In this document: positions 26,992 to 36,233 of the stretch, piece by piece
Layout: each line of letters begins with the position of its first letter
Position numbering within the stretch: position 1 is the first letter of the stretch
Assembly: GCF_016905005.1 (NCBI RefSeq)
Contig: NZ_JADIKC010000009.1
Location: 62,001 to 126,000, forward strand
Length of the DNA stretch: 64,000 nucleotides
Origin: Dyella kyungheensis
GTDB taxonomy: Bacteria > Pseudomonadota > Gammaproteobacteria > Xanthomonadales > Rhodanobacteraceae
Direction of reading: 5' to 3'
The notes under the pieces: model-generated
Told to the model about the DNA's origin: nothing
The model's database searches: none
What the model saw: only the letters and a program-made list of their open reading frames with translations
Made by a program: the position numbers and the translations under genes

Positions 26992-28572
26992 CTAGGCCAT
27001 CGCCCGCTCAGCGCCCGTCCGCTCGCGATACTCCCGGCACATCTGCTCCACCAGCGCTCGATGATCGGGCAGGTCGTGCAGCGCCTGCGAGGCGGCCAGC
27101 TGGATGTTCCTGAATTCCTGCCGGGCTTCCTCGACGCGTGGATAGACGTTGCGCATCGCCGACAGGTCGGTCTTGAATTCCATGCCATAGAGCACGTACT
27201 GCCAGCTGGAAACGAGGAACATTTCCAGGTCGCTGACGAAGTCCAGGCGATGCGGCGGCCGATGCTTCCATTGCGCCAGCTTGTCCTGCAACGTCTGCGG
27301 GATGCTCGACCGATCGGTATTGTCGATCCAGAACGGCGAGTCGCGCCGCTGGCTCAGGCAATAGTGCATCTTGATGAAATCGATGATGCGGTCGTAGCGC
27401 GCTACCATCATCTCGTTGAAGTGGCGCGCTGCCTGTTCCATCGTGCCGGTATCGCTCGGCAACAGATGCGTGAGCAGATAGGTGGCCAGCTCGATCAGCG
27501 CGATGCCGGTGGATTCGAGCGGCTCGACGAAGCCGCCAGCCAGGCCCACCGCCACGCAGTTCTTGCGCCAGTGCTCCGGGCGATAGCCAGTTTCGAACTT
27601 GATGTGGAAGGCCTTGAGTCCTTCGGCAACTGGACCGAGATAGTTGCGGAACACCGCTTCCGCGCGTTCCACGTCGGTATGTCGCGAGGAATACACGTAG
27701 CCCGCGCCGCGGCGTTTCTGCAGCCCGATATCCCAGATCCAGCCCGCTTCCTGCGCGGTGGAAATCGTATAGGACGGAATCGGCGAATCCGGCTGCGCAT
27801 ACGGCACCTGGATGGCCACGGCGCGGTCGGCGAACAACACATCCGCGCGACTGCGAAACGGTGACTGCATCACGTTGCCGATCAACATGCCCTTGAGGCC
27901 GGTGCAGTCCACGTAGAGATCGGCGGTGAGTTCGCCGAGTTCCTTCGTCACTACGCGCGCAATCGCGCCGTGCTCGTCGATTTCCGCGCGCTCCACCGTG
28001 GCGACGTGGCGCTTCACGCCCAGCGCTTCCTGGCCGTGCTCGGCGAGCACGCGCGCGAAGCACGCGGCATCGAAATGGAAGGCGTGATTCATCGGACCCT
28101 GGTAGTCCGGATCCTTCAAGCGCTTCGGTCCACGCGAGTGATCGACCAGGGTGCTCTGCATCGACACGGCGTCGGCGAACGGTATGCCGTCCGGCGCCGC
28201 ACCCAGCAGCCAGTACGGCAACAGCTCCGGACCACCGGGCCGCTGGCTCGGTGCATTGAACGGATGGAAGAAGTGATCGGCACCCGCTGCGCCTGGCGGG
28301 CGCACCCAGTGGCGATAGTGGATGCCTTGCTTGTACGTCGCCGTGGCACCCACCAGGAAACGGCGCTCGTCGAGTCCGATGGCGGAGAGCGTGCCGCGGA
28401 TGGAAGGAAACGTCGCCTCGCCCACGCCGAGCAGGCCGATGTCCGGCGATTCCACCAGATGCACCTGCACGCCGTTCGGATCGACCGCATTCACCGCCTT
28501 GGCGAGATAGCACGCAGCCAGCCAGCCGGCGGTGCCGCCGCCCACGATCAGCACTTTCTTCAGACGAGCCAT
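26992..28572 (-). CDS. Flavin-dependent tryptophan halogenase-like protein
   Basis: This 526-residue protein has the FAD-binding GGGTAGW at residues 11-17, the catalytic Lys81 (TYKQGIHY, equivalent to the Lys that forms the chloramine intermediate), the halogenase signature GWIWDIG (WxWxI), and EPLESTGIAL near the active site. Its ATG has GGGAG 7 nt upstream. It is directly downstream of a TonB-receptor gene that carries LacI-type operators. No biosynthetic cluster is near, so its natural substrate is unknown. Members in sugar-uptake loci of xanthomonads and Caulobacter are annotated this way without known products. Confidence 0.88.
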   Translation of the reverse strand: MARLKKVLIVGGGTAGWLAACYLAKAVNAVDPNGVQVHLVESPDIGLLGVGEATFPSIRGTLSAIGLDERRFLVGATATYKQGIHYRHWVRPPGAAGADHFFHPFNAPSQRPGGPELLPYWLLGAAPDGIPFADAVSMQSTLVDHSRGPKRLKDPDYQGPMNHAFHFDAACFARVLAEHGQEALGVKRHVATVERAEIDEHGAIARVVTKELGELTADLYVDCTGLKGMLIGNVMQSPFRSRADVLFADRAVAIQVPYAQPDSPIPSYTISTAQEAGWIWDIGLQKRRGAGYVYSSRHTDVERAEAVFRNYLGPVAEGLKAFHIKFETGYRPEHWRKNCVAVGLAGGFVEPLESTGIALIELATYLLTHLLPSDTGTMEQAARHFNEMMVARYDRIIDFIKMHYCLSQRRDSPFWIDNTDRSSIPQTLQDKLAQWKHRPPHRLDFVSDLEMFLVSSWQYVLYGMEFKTDLSAMRNVYPRVEEARQEFRNIQLAASQALHDLPDHRALVEQMCREYRERTGAERAMA

Positions 28573-28773
28573 GGTGTCTCCCGGCTGGCGGGCAGGCCAG
28601 CGCGTCGCGGCAATGCATGCGCGAACGATTGCGTCAAAGAACTGCCGGGCCGCCCCACGCGGGCCCGGCAAAAACGCCATTCAAGGGGAGAGGCGGCGAT
28701 GCTCCCCGGAGCATCGCCTGGAGAACGGCAAACCATCGGCGGCGCTGTTGTCATGGGGCCGCCCCGAACTTCA

Positions 28774-31215
28774 TCAGAACCACACGCCCAGCTGCACACC
28801 GTAGGTGCGCGGCGCCAGGTACTGCGATACGTACTGCAGCGAACCATCGGACATCAGGAAGCGACCGGCACTGGTGCGGATCTTTCCATCGGAGATGTTC
28901 TGCACGTACGCATTGACCCACCACTTGTCGCCCGGCTCGGTGTAGCGCAGCGAGAGGTCGCCGCGCGTATACGCCTTCTGCTGGTCGCCCTCGCCGAGGT
29001 TGAAGTAACTCAGCCACTGCGAACTCTGGTACTGCGCGCTGACGCGCGGCGTTAGTCGACCGCCGTTGCCGAGATGGAAGTCGTGCTCGTAGATCGCGGT
29101 GAGCGAGATGTTTGGCGCATGCGGCAGGTCGTTGCCAGTGACGTTCATGCAGTTGGCCAGGTTCGACGCCGGCGGACAGGCGGGCAGACCCTGGTAGTCG
29201 TTGCTGCCTGCATAGACCAGCGTGCCGAGTTCCTTCTTCGGGATGGCCGAGAAGATCAGGTTCGCACGGTCGTCCTTGGTCTGGTACGCCAGCTCCGATT
29301 CGATGCCGAACACCTTGGTGCTGCCGCCCACGTTGGAGAAGCCCAGGCCATGGTTGCCGTCGGGATAGACGATCGGCGCGGACAGCTGGAAGTTCTTGAA
29401 GTCTTCGTAGTAGATGGCCGAGTTCCAGGTCATGCGGCCATCGAGGAAGCTGAACTTGCTGCCGATTTCATAGTTGGTGAGCGTCTCGGGCGCGTACAGC
29501 GTGCCTGCGTCCTGCGTACCGCCGGACTTGTAGCCGGTGGACACGCTGGCATACAGCAAACCATTGGCGCCGACGTCGGTGTCCACGCGCACCAGCCAGG
29601 TCGGCTTGCTCTTGCTGTACTTGGCCGTGTTCCGCTGCGAGATGCTGAAGCCGTTCGACGGATCCGGATACACGCCCGGCGAGATCGGCAGCTGCGGCAC
29701 GGTGGGATCGTAGTTCCAGCCCCAGTTGATGCCGCCCTTGTTCTCCTTGTCGTCATGCGACCAGCGCGCACCGCCGGTCAAACGCCAATGGTCGCTGAGG
29801 TGCCAGGTGGCCTGGCCGAACAGCGCATACGACTCCACCGTTTCCTTCGGCTGGATGAAGGAGCCCTGCCAGTTCACGGAACCGTACTTGGTGCCGTTCA
29901 TGATGGGGATATCGAAACGGATGTTGTTGTCTTCGTAGCCGTAGTACGCGCCGACGATCCAGTCCACGGTCTGCGGGCCGGTCGACTTCAGGTCCACTTC
30001 CTGACTCCAGCTTTCGTAGTTGGAGTAGTTGGTGCGGTCGTCCTGGTACACGCCGTTGGTGGTGAAGCTGGTGGGCACGCTGACACCGACGTCCTGGTCG
30101 AAATCGCTCTTGCCCGAGTAGCGGTTGTAGCCGGCGATATAGCTCAGCTCCATGCCCTCGTTGATGTTCCAGTCCATGCGGCTGCGCACCGTCTTGGAGG
30201 TGCGGTCCAGGTACGGCGCCGTGTCGATCAGCGCGGACCAGAACTCCTGGCCCTGGCGCGGCGTCTGCATCAGGCTCAGGTCCGGCGTGCCGCGATCGAG
30301 GAAGTACTCGTAGGAGAGGTTCCACTTGAACGTATCGCTGGGCTGCCACAACGCGCTGACGCGCGCGGCGGACTGGTCCTGCGAGTTGTACTTCTTGCCG
30401 CCCTGCACGTACTGGCTGGGGTCGATCGGCTTGAAGTTGGCCAGCGTGCCGCCGGAAGCGGGCGAGGCCAGATACGCCTGCTGCTGCTGCGCCACGCTGG
30501 GCAGCTCGGTGGACGGATTCTGGTAGTCGACGTAACCATCGTGCTGCTCGTGCACCACCGCCACGCGCATCGCGAAGGTATTGCTGATCGGCAGGTTGAA
30601 CGCGGCGCGCGCGCCCAGCTCGTTGTAGTTGCCGGCTTCCACCTGCGCATTGCCGTAGAAGCCGGCACCGATATCCGGTTTGGCCGTCTGGAAGCTGATC
30701 GCGCCCGCGGTGGAGTTGCGGCCCCACAGCGTGCCCTGCGGGCCGCGCAGCACTTCGACGCCATCCATGTCCAGCAGCAGGCCGGACGCGGCTTCGGCGC
30801 GCGGCGCATAGACGCCATCGACGAAGGTCGCCACTTCCGGATCCGCGTATTCGGTCTTCGCGCTGTCGTTGCCGATGCCGCGCAAGGTCAGCGTCACCAC
30901 GCCGTGGTCGCCCTGGCTGGTGCCCTGCAGGCCCGGCACCAGCTTGGTGAGATCCTGCACGGTCATCACGCGCTCTTTGTCGAGCGTGTCGGGCGTAATC
31001 GCACTCACGGCGACCGGCGTCTTCTGCAGCAGCGTCTCGCTCTTGGTCGCGGTGACCGAAATCGCGTCGAGCTGCTTCACCTTATGCTCGGCCGGCGGCG
31101 TGGCATTCTGCGAAGGCGCGCTCTGCGGCGCTGCATCCTGATCCGCCGCCAGTACCGCGCCGGGCGCGAGTACCAGGGACATGGCGATGTACAACGCCGA
31201 ATAGCGCAACTTCAT
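28774..31215 (-). CDS. TonB-dependent receptor of the LacI-controlled glycan locus
   Basis: This is an 813-residue outer-membrane receptor. It has a signal peptide (cleavage near VLA-ADQD), a TonB-box-like DAISVTAT, plug features (VPGLQGTSQGDHGVVTLTLRG, shortened here; VLRGPQGTLWGRNSTAGAI) and a barrel ending VQLGVWF. GGGGAAG precedes the ATG at 31215; an in-frame upstream codon would spoil the signal peptide. Two copies of a 16-bp palindrome lie 75-115 bp upstream and are shared with the GH3 gene, so it is probably induced by a beta-glucoside. The halogenase gene follows after 201 bp on the same strand. Confidence 0.94.
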   Translation of the reverse strand: MKLRYSALYIAMSLVLAPGAVLAADQDAAPQSAPSQNATPPAEHKVKQLDAISVTATKSETLLQKTPVAVSAITPDTLDKERVMTVQDLTKLVPGLQGTSQGDHGVVTLTLRGIGNDSAKTEYADPEVATFVDGVYAPRAEAASGLLLDMDGVEVLRGPQGTLWGRNSTAGAISFQTAKPDIGAGFYGNAQVEAGNYNELGARAAFNLPISNTFAMRVAVVHEQHDGYVDYQNPSTELPSVAQQQQAYLASPASGGTLANFKPIDPSQYVQGGKKYNSQDQSAARVSALWQPSDTFKWNLSYEYFLDRGTPDLSLMQTPRQGQEFWSALIDTAPYLDRTSKTVRSRMDWNINEGMELSYIAGYNRYSGKSDFDQDVGVSVPTSFTTNGVYQDDRTNYSNYESWSQEVDLKSTGPQTVDWIVGAYYGYEDNNIRFDIPIMNGTKYGSVNWQGSFIQPKETVESYALFGQATWHLSDHWRLTGGARWSHDDKENKGGINWGWNYDPTVPQLPISPGVYPDPSNGFSISQRNTAKYSKSKPTWLVRVDTDVGANGLLYASVSTGYKSGGTQDAGTLYAPETLTNYEIGSKFSFLDGRMTWNSAIYYEDFKNFQLSAPIVYPDGNHGLGFSNVGGSTKVFGIESELAYQTKDDRANLIFSAIPKKELGTLVYAGSNDYQGLPACPPASNLANCMNVTGNDLPHAPNISLTAIYEHDFHLGNGGRLTPRVSAQYQSSQWLSYFNLGEGDQQKAYTRGDLSLRYTEPGDKWWVNAYVQNISDGKIRTSAGRFLMSDGSLQYVSQYLAPRTYGVQLGVWF

Positions 31216-31289
31216 TTGGCTTCCCCTCAGTTCATTCGGATTGTTGTTCGTCACCGCCCTCGACGGCGACTGGTTTGATGGCTTCCCCG

Positions 31290-31305
31290 ATGACAGCGCT
31301 GTCAT
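31290..31305. promoter_or_regulatory. LacI-family operator, copy 1
   Basis: The perfect palindrome ATGACAGCGCTGTCAT lies upstream of the TonB-receptor gene. It has the central CG and 14-16 bp length typical of LacI-family operators. Identical cores at 31315-31328 and 34160-34173, together with the nearby lacI-type gene, support the call. Confidence 0.8.
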
Positions 31306-31313
31306 TTAGCTTG

Positions 31314-31329
31314 ATGACAGCGCTGTCAT
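31314..31329. promoter_or_regulatory. LacI-family operator, copy 2
   Basis: This is the same ATGACAGCGCTGTCAT palindrome, 24 bp from copy 1 centre to centre. Two tandem sites on one face of the helix would give strong repression of the receptor-halogenase unit (inference). Confidence 0.8.
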
Positions 31330-31427
31330 GAGGATGATAGAACGGTTGCCCGACAGAAGCTTGACGCGCGGCAGCAAGTCCATAAATCCTTCGCAACCCC
31401 TGCTACGCCTCACTTTCCTCGACTCCC

Positions 31428-31450
31428 CGGTCGGCCATGCGACCGTTTTT
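31428..31450 (+). terminator. Orphan terminator-like hairpin
   Basis: Stem CGGTCG / CGACCG with a 6-base loop is followed by TTTTT on the plus strand. No plus-strand gene ends nearby. It could end a short plus-strand transcript or be chance. Confidence 0.3.
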
Positions 31451-31578
31451 GATGCAAAAGCAAATGATCATCCTGCCGTCCGGACCGGGTTACCGCTGAC
31501 CCAGCCGCTCCCGCGAACGACATCAGCACGCGGCCCAGGCCTGGCGCGATGTGTCCGGCCGCCCCTGGCCACGCTGCC

Positions 31579-34095
31579 TCATTTCGTGCACTCGACCACC
31601 TGATCGACGTCGGTTCCCAGCGCCACGCGGGCAATCGCGATATCCGTGCCCTTCCCGGCGCCCCAGGCAAACGGCTGCTCGATGTGATGCATGTCGGCAC
31701 CCGCGGCACGCAGGCACTTCAACGGCACACCCAGGCGCGTCCACTGTCCCCGGGGCAACGTCGCCAGCGTCTTGTCCAGCGACACCTGACCCTGACAATG
31801 CGCACCGCATCCCATGCCGATCCAGGCACCGTTCGCCGGCAACGCATCGACGCGCAGCGTGGTCACCAGCAACACGTCGCCATTGCTTTCGCGATCGAGA
31901 TCGAGCGGTGTGCGTGCGTGGATCGAAAGCCGTGCCTTGTCCGCCTTCCAGGTGAAGCGGCGCGCATCCTCCTGCGCCTTGTAGTCGAGCGCAGCCATCT
32001 GCAGCGCGCCATCGGGCGTGATGGCAGGCGACACGTCGCCGGTGATCGATGCGCCTTGCGCATCCACCAGCGTGAACGTGTAGCCATGCACGGCCTTGCC
32101 GCGATCGAGGTAATTGCCGACTGGAATCTGCTCGCCACGGATACCCGATTGTTCGGAAAGCCTGGGTACGGCGCGGTGATCCGCATAGCTCAATCCGTAC
32201 CCCAGCGGGAACTGCGGCTTGCCCTGCCCGACCACCGCGCTGCTCGGCCACGTATAGGCCAGCTTGCCGTGGAAGTCGTTGGCGATGCTGCCGTCGCGCT
32301 TGCGCAGCAGCACGTCCGCAACACCGCCGCCTTCGCTGCCCGGCAGCCATGCGGCGACGAACGCATCCGCTGCATTGATCTCGCGATTCATCCACAACGG
32401 ACGGCCGCTGAGGAACACGGCCACCACCGGAATGCCCTGGCCACGCAAGCGGCGGATCAACTCCAGTTCGTGGTCGTCGCCCGGATGGAACAGCAGGTTG
32501 GGGATATCGCCCTGGAATTCCGCGTACGGATCTTCGCCGAACACCACCACGGCTACGTCCGGCTTGGCGGTGAAATGGCCGTCCGTTTCGATTTCGACCG
32601 TGCCGCCTGCGGCCTTCGCTTGTTCCGCAAAACCCGCACCGATGGATTGCGCGCCGGGGAAGTACTCGTTCTTCAAGCCGGTGCCCTGCCAGTTCAGCGT
32701 CCAGCCGCCACTCTGGCGCGAGATGTTGTCGGCACCGTCGCCGGCAATCAGGATACGCTTGCGCGGGTCCAGCGGCAGGACGCCGTGGTCGTTCTTCAGC
32801 AGCACCAGCGATTCGCGCACGGCGCGACGCGCAATCGCGCGGTGCGCAGGACTGCCGACGACATCGGCGGCTTTCTGCACGATCGCTTGCGTCGACGGCG
32901 CGCCGTTGTCGAACAGCCCCGCGCGGAATTTGACGCGCAGGATGCGAGCCACCGCATCGTCCAGCCGCGCCTGCGGAATCACGCCGGACTTCACTTCCGC
33001 CAGCGTGTGCTCATACAGGCCCCGCCAGCTGTCGGGCGCCATCAGCATGTCGAGGCCGGCGTTGTACGAGGCGGGGCAATCGTCGTTGGAGCAGCCCGGC
33101 ACCTGGCCGTGCGCATTCCAATCGCCCACCACCAGGCCCTGGAAATCCATGCGCTGTTTGAGCACATCGGTGATCAGCGCCTTGTCGGCGGACATCTTGC
33201 TGCCGTTCCAGCTGGAGAACGACGCCATCACCGTCTGTACGCCCGCATCGATGGCGGGCGCATAACCGGCGGCGTGAATGTCGCGCAGCGCCGCTTCGCT
33301 GATCTGCGCGTCGCCCTGGTCCTTGCCGTTCCTGGTGCCGCCATCGCCGACGAAATGCTTGGCCGACGCGAGCACGTGGGTGCCATCGAGAAACTGTGCG
33401 GTGCCTGCCTTGCCTTGCAGGCCTTCCACCATCGCCGTGGCGTACTTCGCCACGATGGCCGGGTCCTGCGAATAGCCTTCGTAGGCGCGTCCCCAGCGTA
33501 CGTCCTGCGGCACCGCGAGCGTGGGCGCGAAACTCCAGTTGATGCCGGTGGCACGCGTTTCGGCGGCCGTGGCCTCACCGATCTGGCGGATCAGTTCCGG
33601 ATCGCGCGTATTGCCCAGCGCCGAATTCTGCGGGAACAAGGTCGCGCCCACGGCGTTGTTGTGGCCGTGCACGGCATCGATGCCGAACAGCAGCGGGATC
33701 GCCTGATGACCGCCGCTGGTATCCATCGACGCGCGGTAGAACGCATCCGATAACGCCTGCCACTGCGTCACGGTGGCGGTGAGCTGCCCGTTCGGTTTGG
33801 AATTGCCGCCCGCCAGGATCGCGCCGAGGCGGTATTTGCGCACGTCATCCGGCGTCACGCTGAGGATATCGGCCTGGATCAGCTGGCCTACTTTCTCCTC
33901 CACCGTCATCTTGGCCATCAACGCTGCCACGCGTTGCTCCAGCGCCGCGTCCTTCGGAAACGGCCAGGTGGCACGGGGCCAACTCTCGGCATGCACGGTC
34001 GACGCGCCCTCGGCGGAAGCGACGCCCATGGCGCCTGCCAGCGCCACGGCAAGGAGGGTCGGAACACAACGCAAACGACGAACGGAAGCCCGCAC
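31579..34095 (-). CDS. Secreted GH3 beta-glucosidase
   Basis: This periplasmic or secreted glycoside hydrolase of about 838 residues cleaves terminal beta-linked glucose from oligosaccharides. It has a signal peptide, a GH3 N-terminal domain (PLLFGIDAVHGHNNAVG), the substrate-binding LASAKHFVGDG, the nucleophile Asp near residue 325 in GLVVGDWNAHG, and a GH3 C-terminal domain (GDGADNISRQSGGW, then VVVFGEDPYAE). A region of about 200 residues at the C-terminus resembles the extra domain of ExoP-type exo-glucosidases. I prefer the GTG at 34095, preceded by GGAGAG; a GTG at 34107 adds four residues. A LacI operator lies just upstream. Confidence 0.9.
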   Translation of the reverse strand: MRASVRRLRCVPTLLAVALAGAMGVASAEGASTVHAESWPRATWPFPKDAALEQRVAALMAKMTVEEKVGQLIQADILSVTPDDVRKYRLGAILAGGNSKPNGQLTATVTQWQALSDAFYRASMDTSGGHQAIPLLFGIDAVHGHNNAVGATLFPQNSALGNTRDPELIRQIGEATAAETRATGINWSFAPTLAVPQDVRWGRAYEGYSQDPAIVAKYATAMVEGLQGKAGTAQFLDGTHVLASAKHFVGDGGTRNGKDQGDAQISEAALRDIHAAGYAPAIDAGVQTVMASFSSWNGSKMSADKALITDVLKQRMDFQGLVVGDWNAHGQVPGCSNDDCPASYNAGLDMLMAPDSWRGLYEHTLAEVKSGVIPQARLDDAVARILRVKFRAGLFDNGAPSTQAIVQKAADVVGSPAHRAIARRAVRESLVLLKNDHGVLPLDPRKRILIAGDGADNISRQSGGWTLNWQGTGLKNEYFPGAQSIGAGFAEQAKAAGGTVEIETDGHFTAKPDVAVVVFGEDPYAEFQGDIPNLLFHPGDDHELELIRRLRGQGIPVVAVFLSGRPLWMNREINAADAFVAAWLPGSEGGGVADVLLRKRDGSIANDFHGKLAYTWPSSAVVGQGKPQFPLGYGLSYADHRAVPRLSEQSGIRGEQIPVGNYLDRGKAVHGYTFTLVDAQGASITGDVSPAITPDGALQMAALDYKAQEDARRFTWKADKARLSIHARTPLDLDRESNGDVLLVTTLRVDALPANGAWIGMGCGAHCQGQVSLDKTLATLPRGQWTRLGVPLKCLRAAGADMHHIEQPFAWGAGKGTDIAIARVALGTDVDQVVECTK

Positions 34096-34158
34096 GGCTC
34101 TCTCCACAGACAGGGGATGGCTCCCCCTTGGAGCCAGTCGGTCTGCAGACTGACAGAA

Positions 34159-34174
34159 ATGACAGCGCTGTCAA
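34159..34174. promoter_or_regulatory. LacI-family operator, copy 3, upstream of GH3
   Basis: ATGACAGCGCTGTCAA is the same 14-bp core (TGACAGCGCTGTCA) as at the receptor promoter, centred about 70 bp upstream of the GH3 start. An extra half-site TGACAG lies at 34151-34156. It ties the glucosidase to the same regulator. Confidence 0.78.
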
Positions 34175-34281
34175 TTCGCGATGCAGCAAGGCGGGTGGAG
34201 GGGGCAGAAAGGCGTGGCCGGCCTGCTTTTCCTCGTATAAACAAGATATTAGGGGATCCAGTCCGGTTCGTACGGCCGTAG

Positions 34282-34387
34282 CCTGAGGGGGGCCGTCGCG
34301 CACAGGGTGCGCTCCCACAGAACTAGGCGGGCACTCAGCTATCTCTGTGGGAGCGCACCCTGTGCGCGACTCGGGCCCGCCTCAGGC
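34282..34387. repeat. REP/BIME-type long inverted repeat
   Basis: The arms at 34295-34321 and 34344-34370 are perfect 27-bp reverse complements with a 22-base loop. Outer CCTGAGG / CCTCAGG segments extend the structure. The arm contains TGTGGGAGCGC, close to the TGTGGGAGCGG core of Pseudomonas and xanthomonad REP sequences. It separates the lacI-type gene from the GH3 gene and probably isolates their transcripts. Confidence 0.8.
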
Positions 34388-34406
34388 CCCATGCGAAACC
34401 AAAGCC

Positions 34407-35420
34407 CTACGGCACCCGCGCCGTCGACTCGCGCAGCTGCAACGTATACGGCACCTGCACCAGCAGGCCCGGCCCGCGGCCGCGCAGCACTTCCATCAAC
34501 TGCAGCGCCGCCAGCTTGCCCATCTCGCGACTGGGCTGACGCACCGTGGTCAGCGGCGGCCACAGCTGCGTGGCCAACGGCGTGTCGTCGAAACCGCAGA
34601 CGGAGAGATCGCGCGGCACTTTCAGGCCGCGCTCGTTGGCGGCCCACATCACGCCGGCAGCCATGTCGTCGTTGGCGGCGAAGATGGCGGTGGGCAATTC
34701 GGGCAGCGCAAACAATTCGCGCGCCGCCAGCACGCCCGAACCGAACGAGAATTCACCCTGCACCACGTAGTGCGGATCGAACGGCAGCCCGGCGGCCGCC
34801 AGCGCATCCTTGTAGCCCGCCATGCGCCAGCGGCTGGCGCCGTGGTTGGCGATGCCCACGATGTGCGCGATCCGGCGATGGCCCAGCTCCACCAGCTGCA
34901 TCACCAGCGCCTTCGCCGCCTGCTGCTCGTCCATGCACACGCCGATGGAAGCCTCGCGATGCACCGGCGAGATGCTCGAATGCGGTACGCCGTGCTCTTT
35001 CAGGCGCTGCAGCAGCGGCGCGTAGTCGGTGAGCGGCGGCGTCATGATCACGCCTTCGATGTGGTGATCGAACACCAGCGCATCGACACGACGGATGAAG
35101 TCCTGGCCGCGCATGCGCAGCGGGCAGGCCATCATGCTGTAGCGGTGCGCATCGCAGGCGTCGAGCACGCCGTCCTGCACCTCGGCCAGGTAGGTCGAGG
35201 CCGGGTTGTCGTTGTTGTCATAAAGCATCGCCACCAGGAACGAGCGGCTGCCGGCCAGGCCCCGCGCCGCGGGACTGGGGCGGTAATTCATCGATTCCAT
35301 CGCCGCCAGCACCTTCTGGCGGGTGGATTCCTTCACCGAGGATTCTTCGTTGAGGACGCGGGAAACCGTTTTTGGCGAGACACCCGTCGCGCGCGCTACA
35401 TCTTCGAGGCGGACCCGCAT
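34407..35420 (-). CDS. LacI-family transcriptional repressor
   Basis: This 337-residue repressor has an N-terminal LacI helix-turn-helix (VRLEDVARATGVSPKTVSRV) with the hinge helix YRPSPAARGLAG and a periplasmic-binding-protein-like effector domain (AIFAANDDMAAGVM, LSVCGFDDTPLA). GGGAG lies 6 nt before the ATG at 35420. The three TGACAGCGCTGTCA palindromes in front of the nearby GH3 and TonB-receptor genes are its likely targets. The inducer is probably a beta-glucoside or its product. No copy of the palindrome is seen in front of its own gene. Confidence 0.92.
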   Translation of the reverse strand: MRVRLEDVARATGVSPKTVSRVLNEESSVKESTRQKVLAAMESMNYRPSPAARGLAGSRSFLVAMLYDNNDNPASTYLAEVQDGVLDACDAHRYSMMACPLRMRGQDFIRRVDALVFDHHIEGVIMTPPLTDYAPLLQRLKEHGVPHSSISPVHREASIGVCMDEQQAAKALVMQLVELGHRRIAHIVGIANHGASRWRMAGYKDALAAAGLPFDPHYVVQGEFSFGSGVLAARELFALPELPTAIFAANDDMAAGVMWAANERGLKVPRDLSVCGFDDTPLATQLWPPLTTVRQPSREMGKLAALQLMEVLRGRGPGLLVQVPYTLQLRESTARVP

Positions 35421-35519
35421 GACTACTCCCAACGGCAAACTGCTGCCCGGCCAATATGCCCTTTGCGCACGGCGCTTTACAAGAACTCACCGCGCCGAGG
35501 GAGCCAACTGCCGCCCCGT

Positions 35520-35539
35520 GCGGCCGGTCAGCCGGCCGC
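35520..35539. other. Perfect hairpin upstream of the lacI-type gene
   Basis: Stem GCGGCCGG / CCGGCCGC with loop TCAG lies in the 299-bp divergent region between the LacI gene and the plus-strand membrane protein. Role unknown; nothing else recognisable is in this gap. Confidence 0.3.
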
Positions 35540-35719
35540 TAGACCCCACGACCGGTTGAGACCGCCACGATTCCGGGCGCATAGTAGGCAGCGCCGGCGA
35601 GGGGACGCCGGCCACTTCAGCAAAGCATCCATGCAACAACCCAGGCAGCATCGCGATGCATCGCCCCACCGCGAGCCGTACCCACGTTTGTTCCCGTCAC
35701 ATGACCACGGAGCGCATTG

Positions 35720-36208
35720 ATGAATACGCCGCTAGGTTGGCTTACCGCTTTTCACACCCTGATAAGTCTCGTCGCGACCATCGTCGGCTTTTGGGCCATT
35801 CGCGACCTGATGATCGGCCGTCACCGCTCGGGCGCGCTCACGACCTTCCTCTGGACGGCCGTGATCACCAGCGTCACCGGTTTCTTCTTCCCGTTTCATG
35901 GCGTCACGCCCGCCATCGTCGTGGGCGTCATCGCGTTGCTCGTGCTGGCATGGACGGTGATGGCACGCCGTTCCATCGGCCGCTCCGGCTTCTGGACGGC
36001 GCAGTTCCCCATCGGCATCGTGATCAGCGAATACTTCCTGGTATTCGTGCTGGTGGCGCAGATCTTCGCCAAGTGGCCGGTGCTTAGCGGCCTGGCTCCG
36101 GATCTGCGCCAGAAACTGTTCGGCGCCACGCAACTGGTGGTGCTGATCGTGTTCATCGTGCTGGCGGTGCGCGCGACGAAATCCTTCAAGGTGCGCGCCA
36201 TCGCTTGA
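35720..36208 (+). CDS. Hypothetical four-helix membrane protein
   Basis: This 162-residue protein has four or five predicted membrane helices and short loops. I do not recognise a family. The ATG at 35720 has GGAG 8 nt upstream. It converges on the LysR gene with a gap of about 25 bp. Codon use matches its neighbours, so it looks like a real gene. No catalytic motif is visible. Confidence 0.8.
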   Translation: MNTPLGWLTAFHTLISLVATIVGFWAIRDLMIGRHRSGALTTFLWTAVITSVTGFFFPFHGVTPAIVVGVIALLVLAWTVMARRSIGRSGFWTAQFPIGIVISEYFLVFVLVAQIFAKWPVLSGLAPDLRQKLFGATQLVVLIVFIVLAVRATKSFKVRAIA

Positions 36209-36233
36209 TGGGCACGCGCGGCGAAGGCCCCGA

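Noticed and set aside
29074-33753. Two 734-codon frames opposite the TonB receptor and the GH3 gene
   Set aside because: Both are antisense shadows of well-supported genes and show no recognisable domain.
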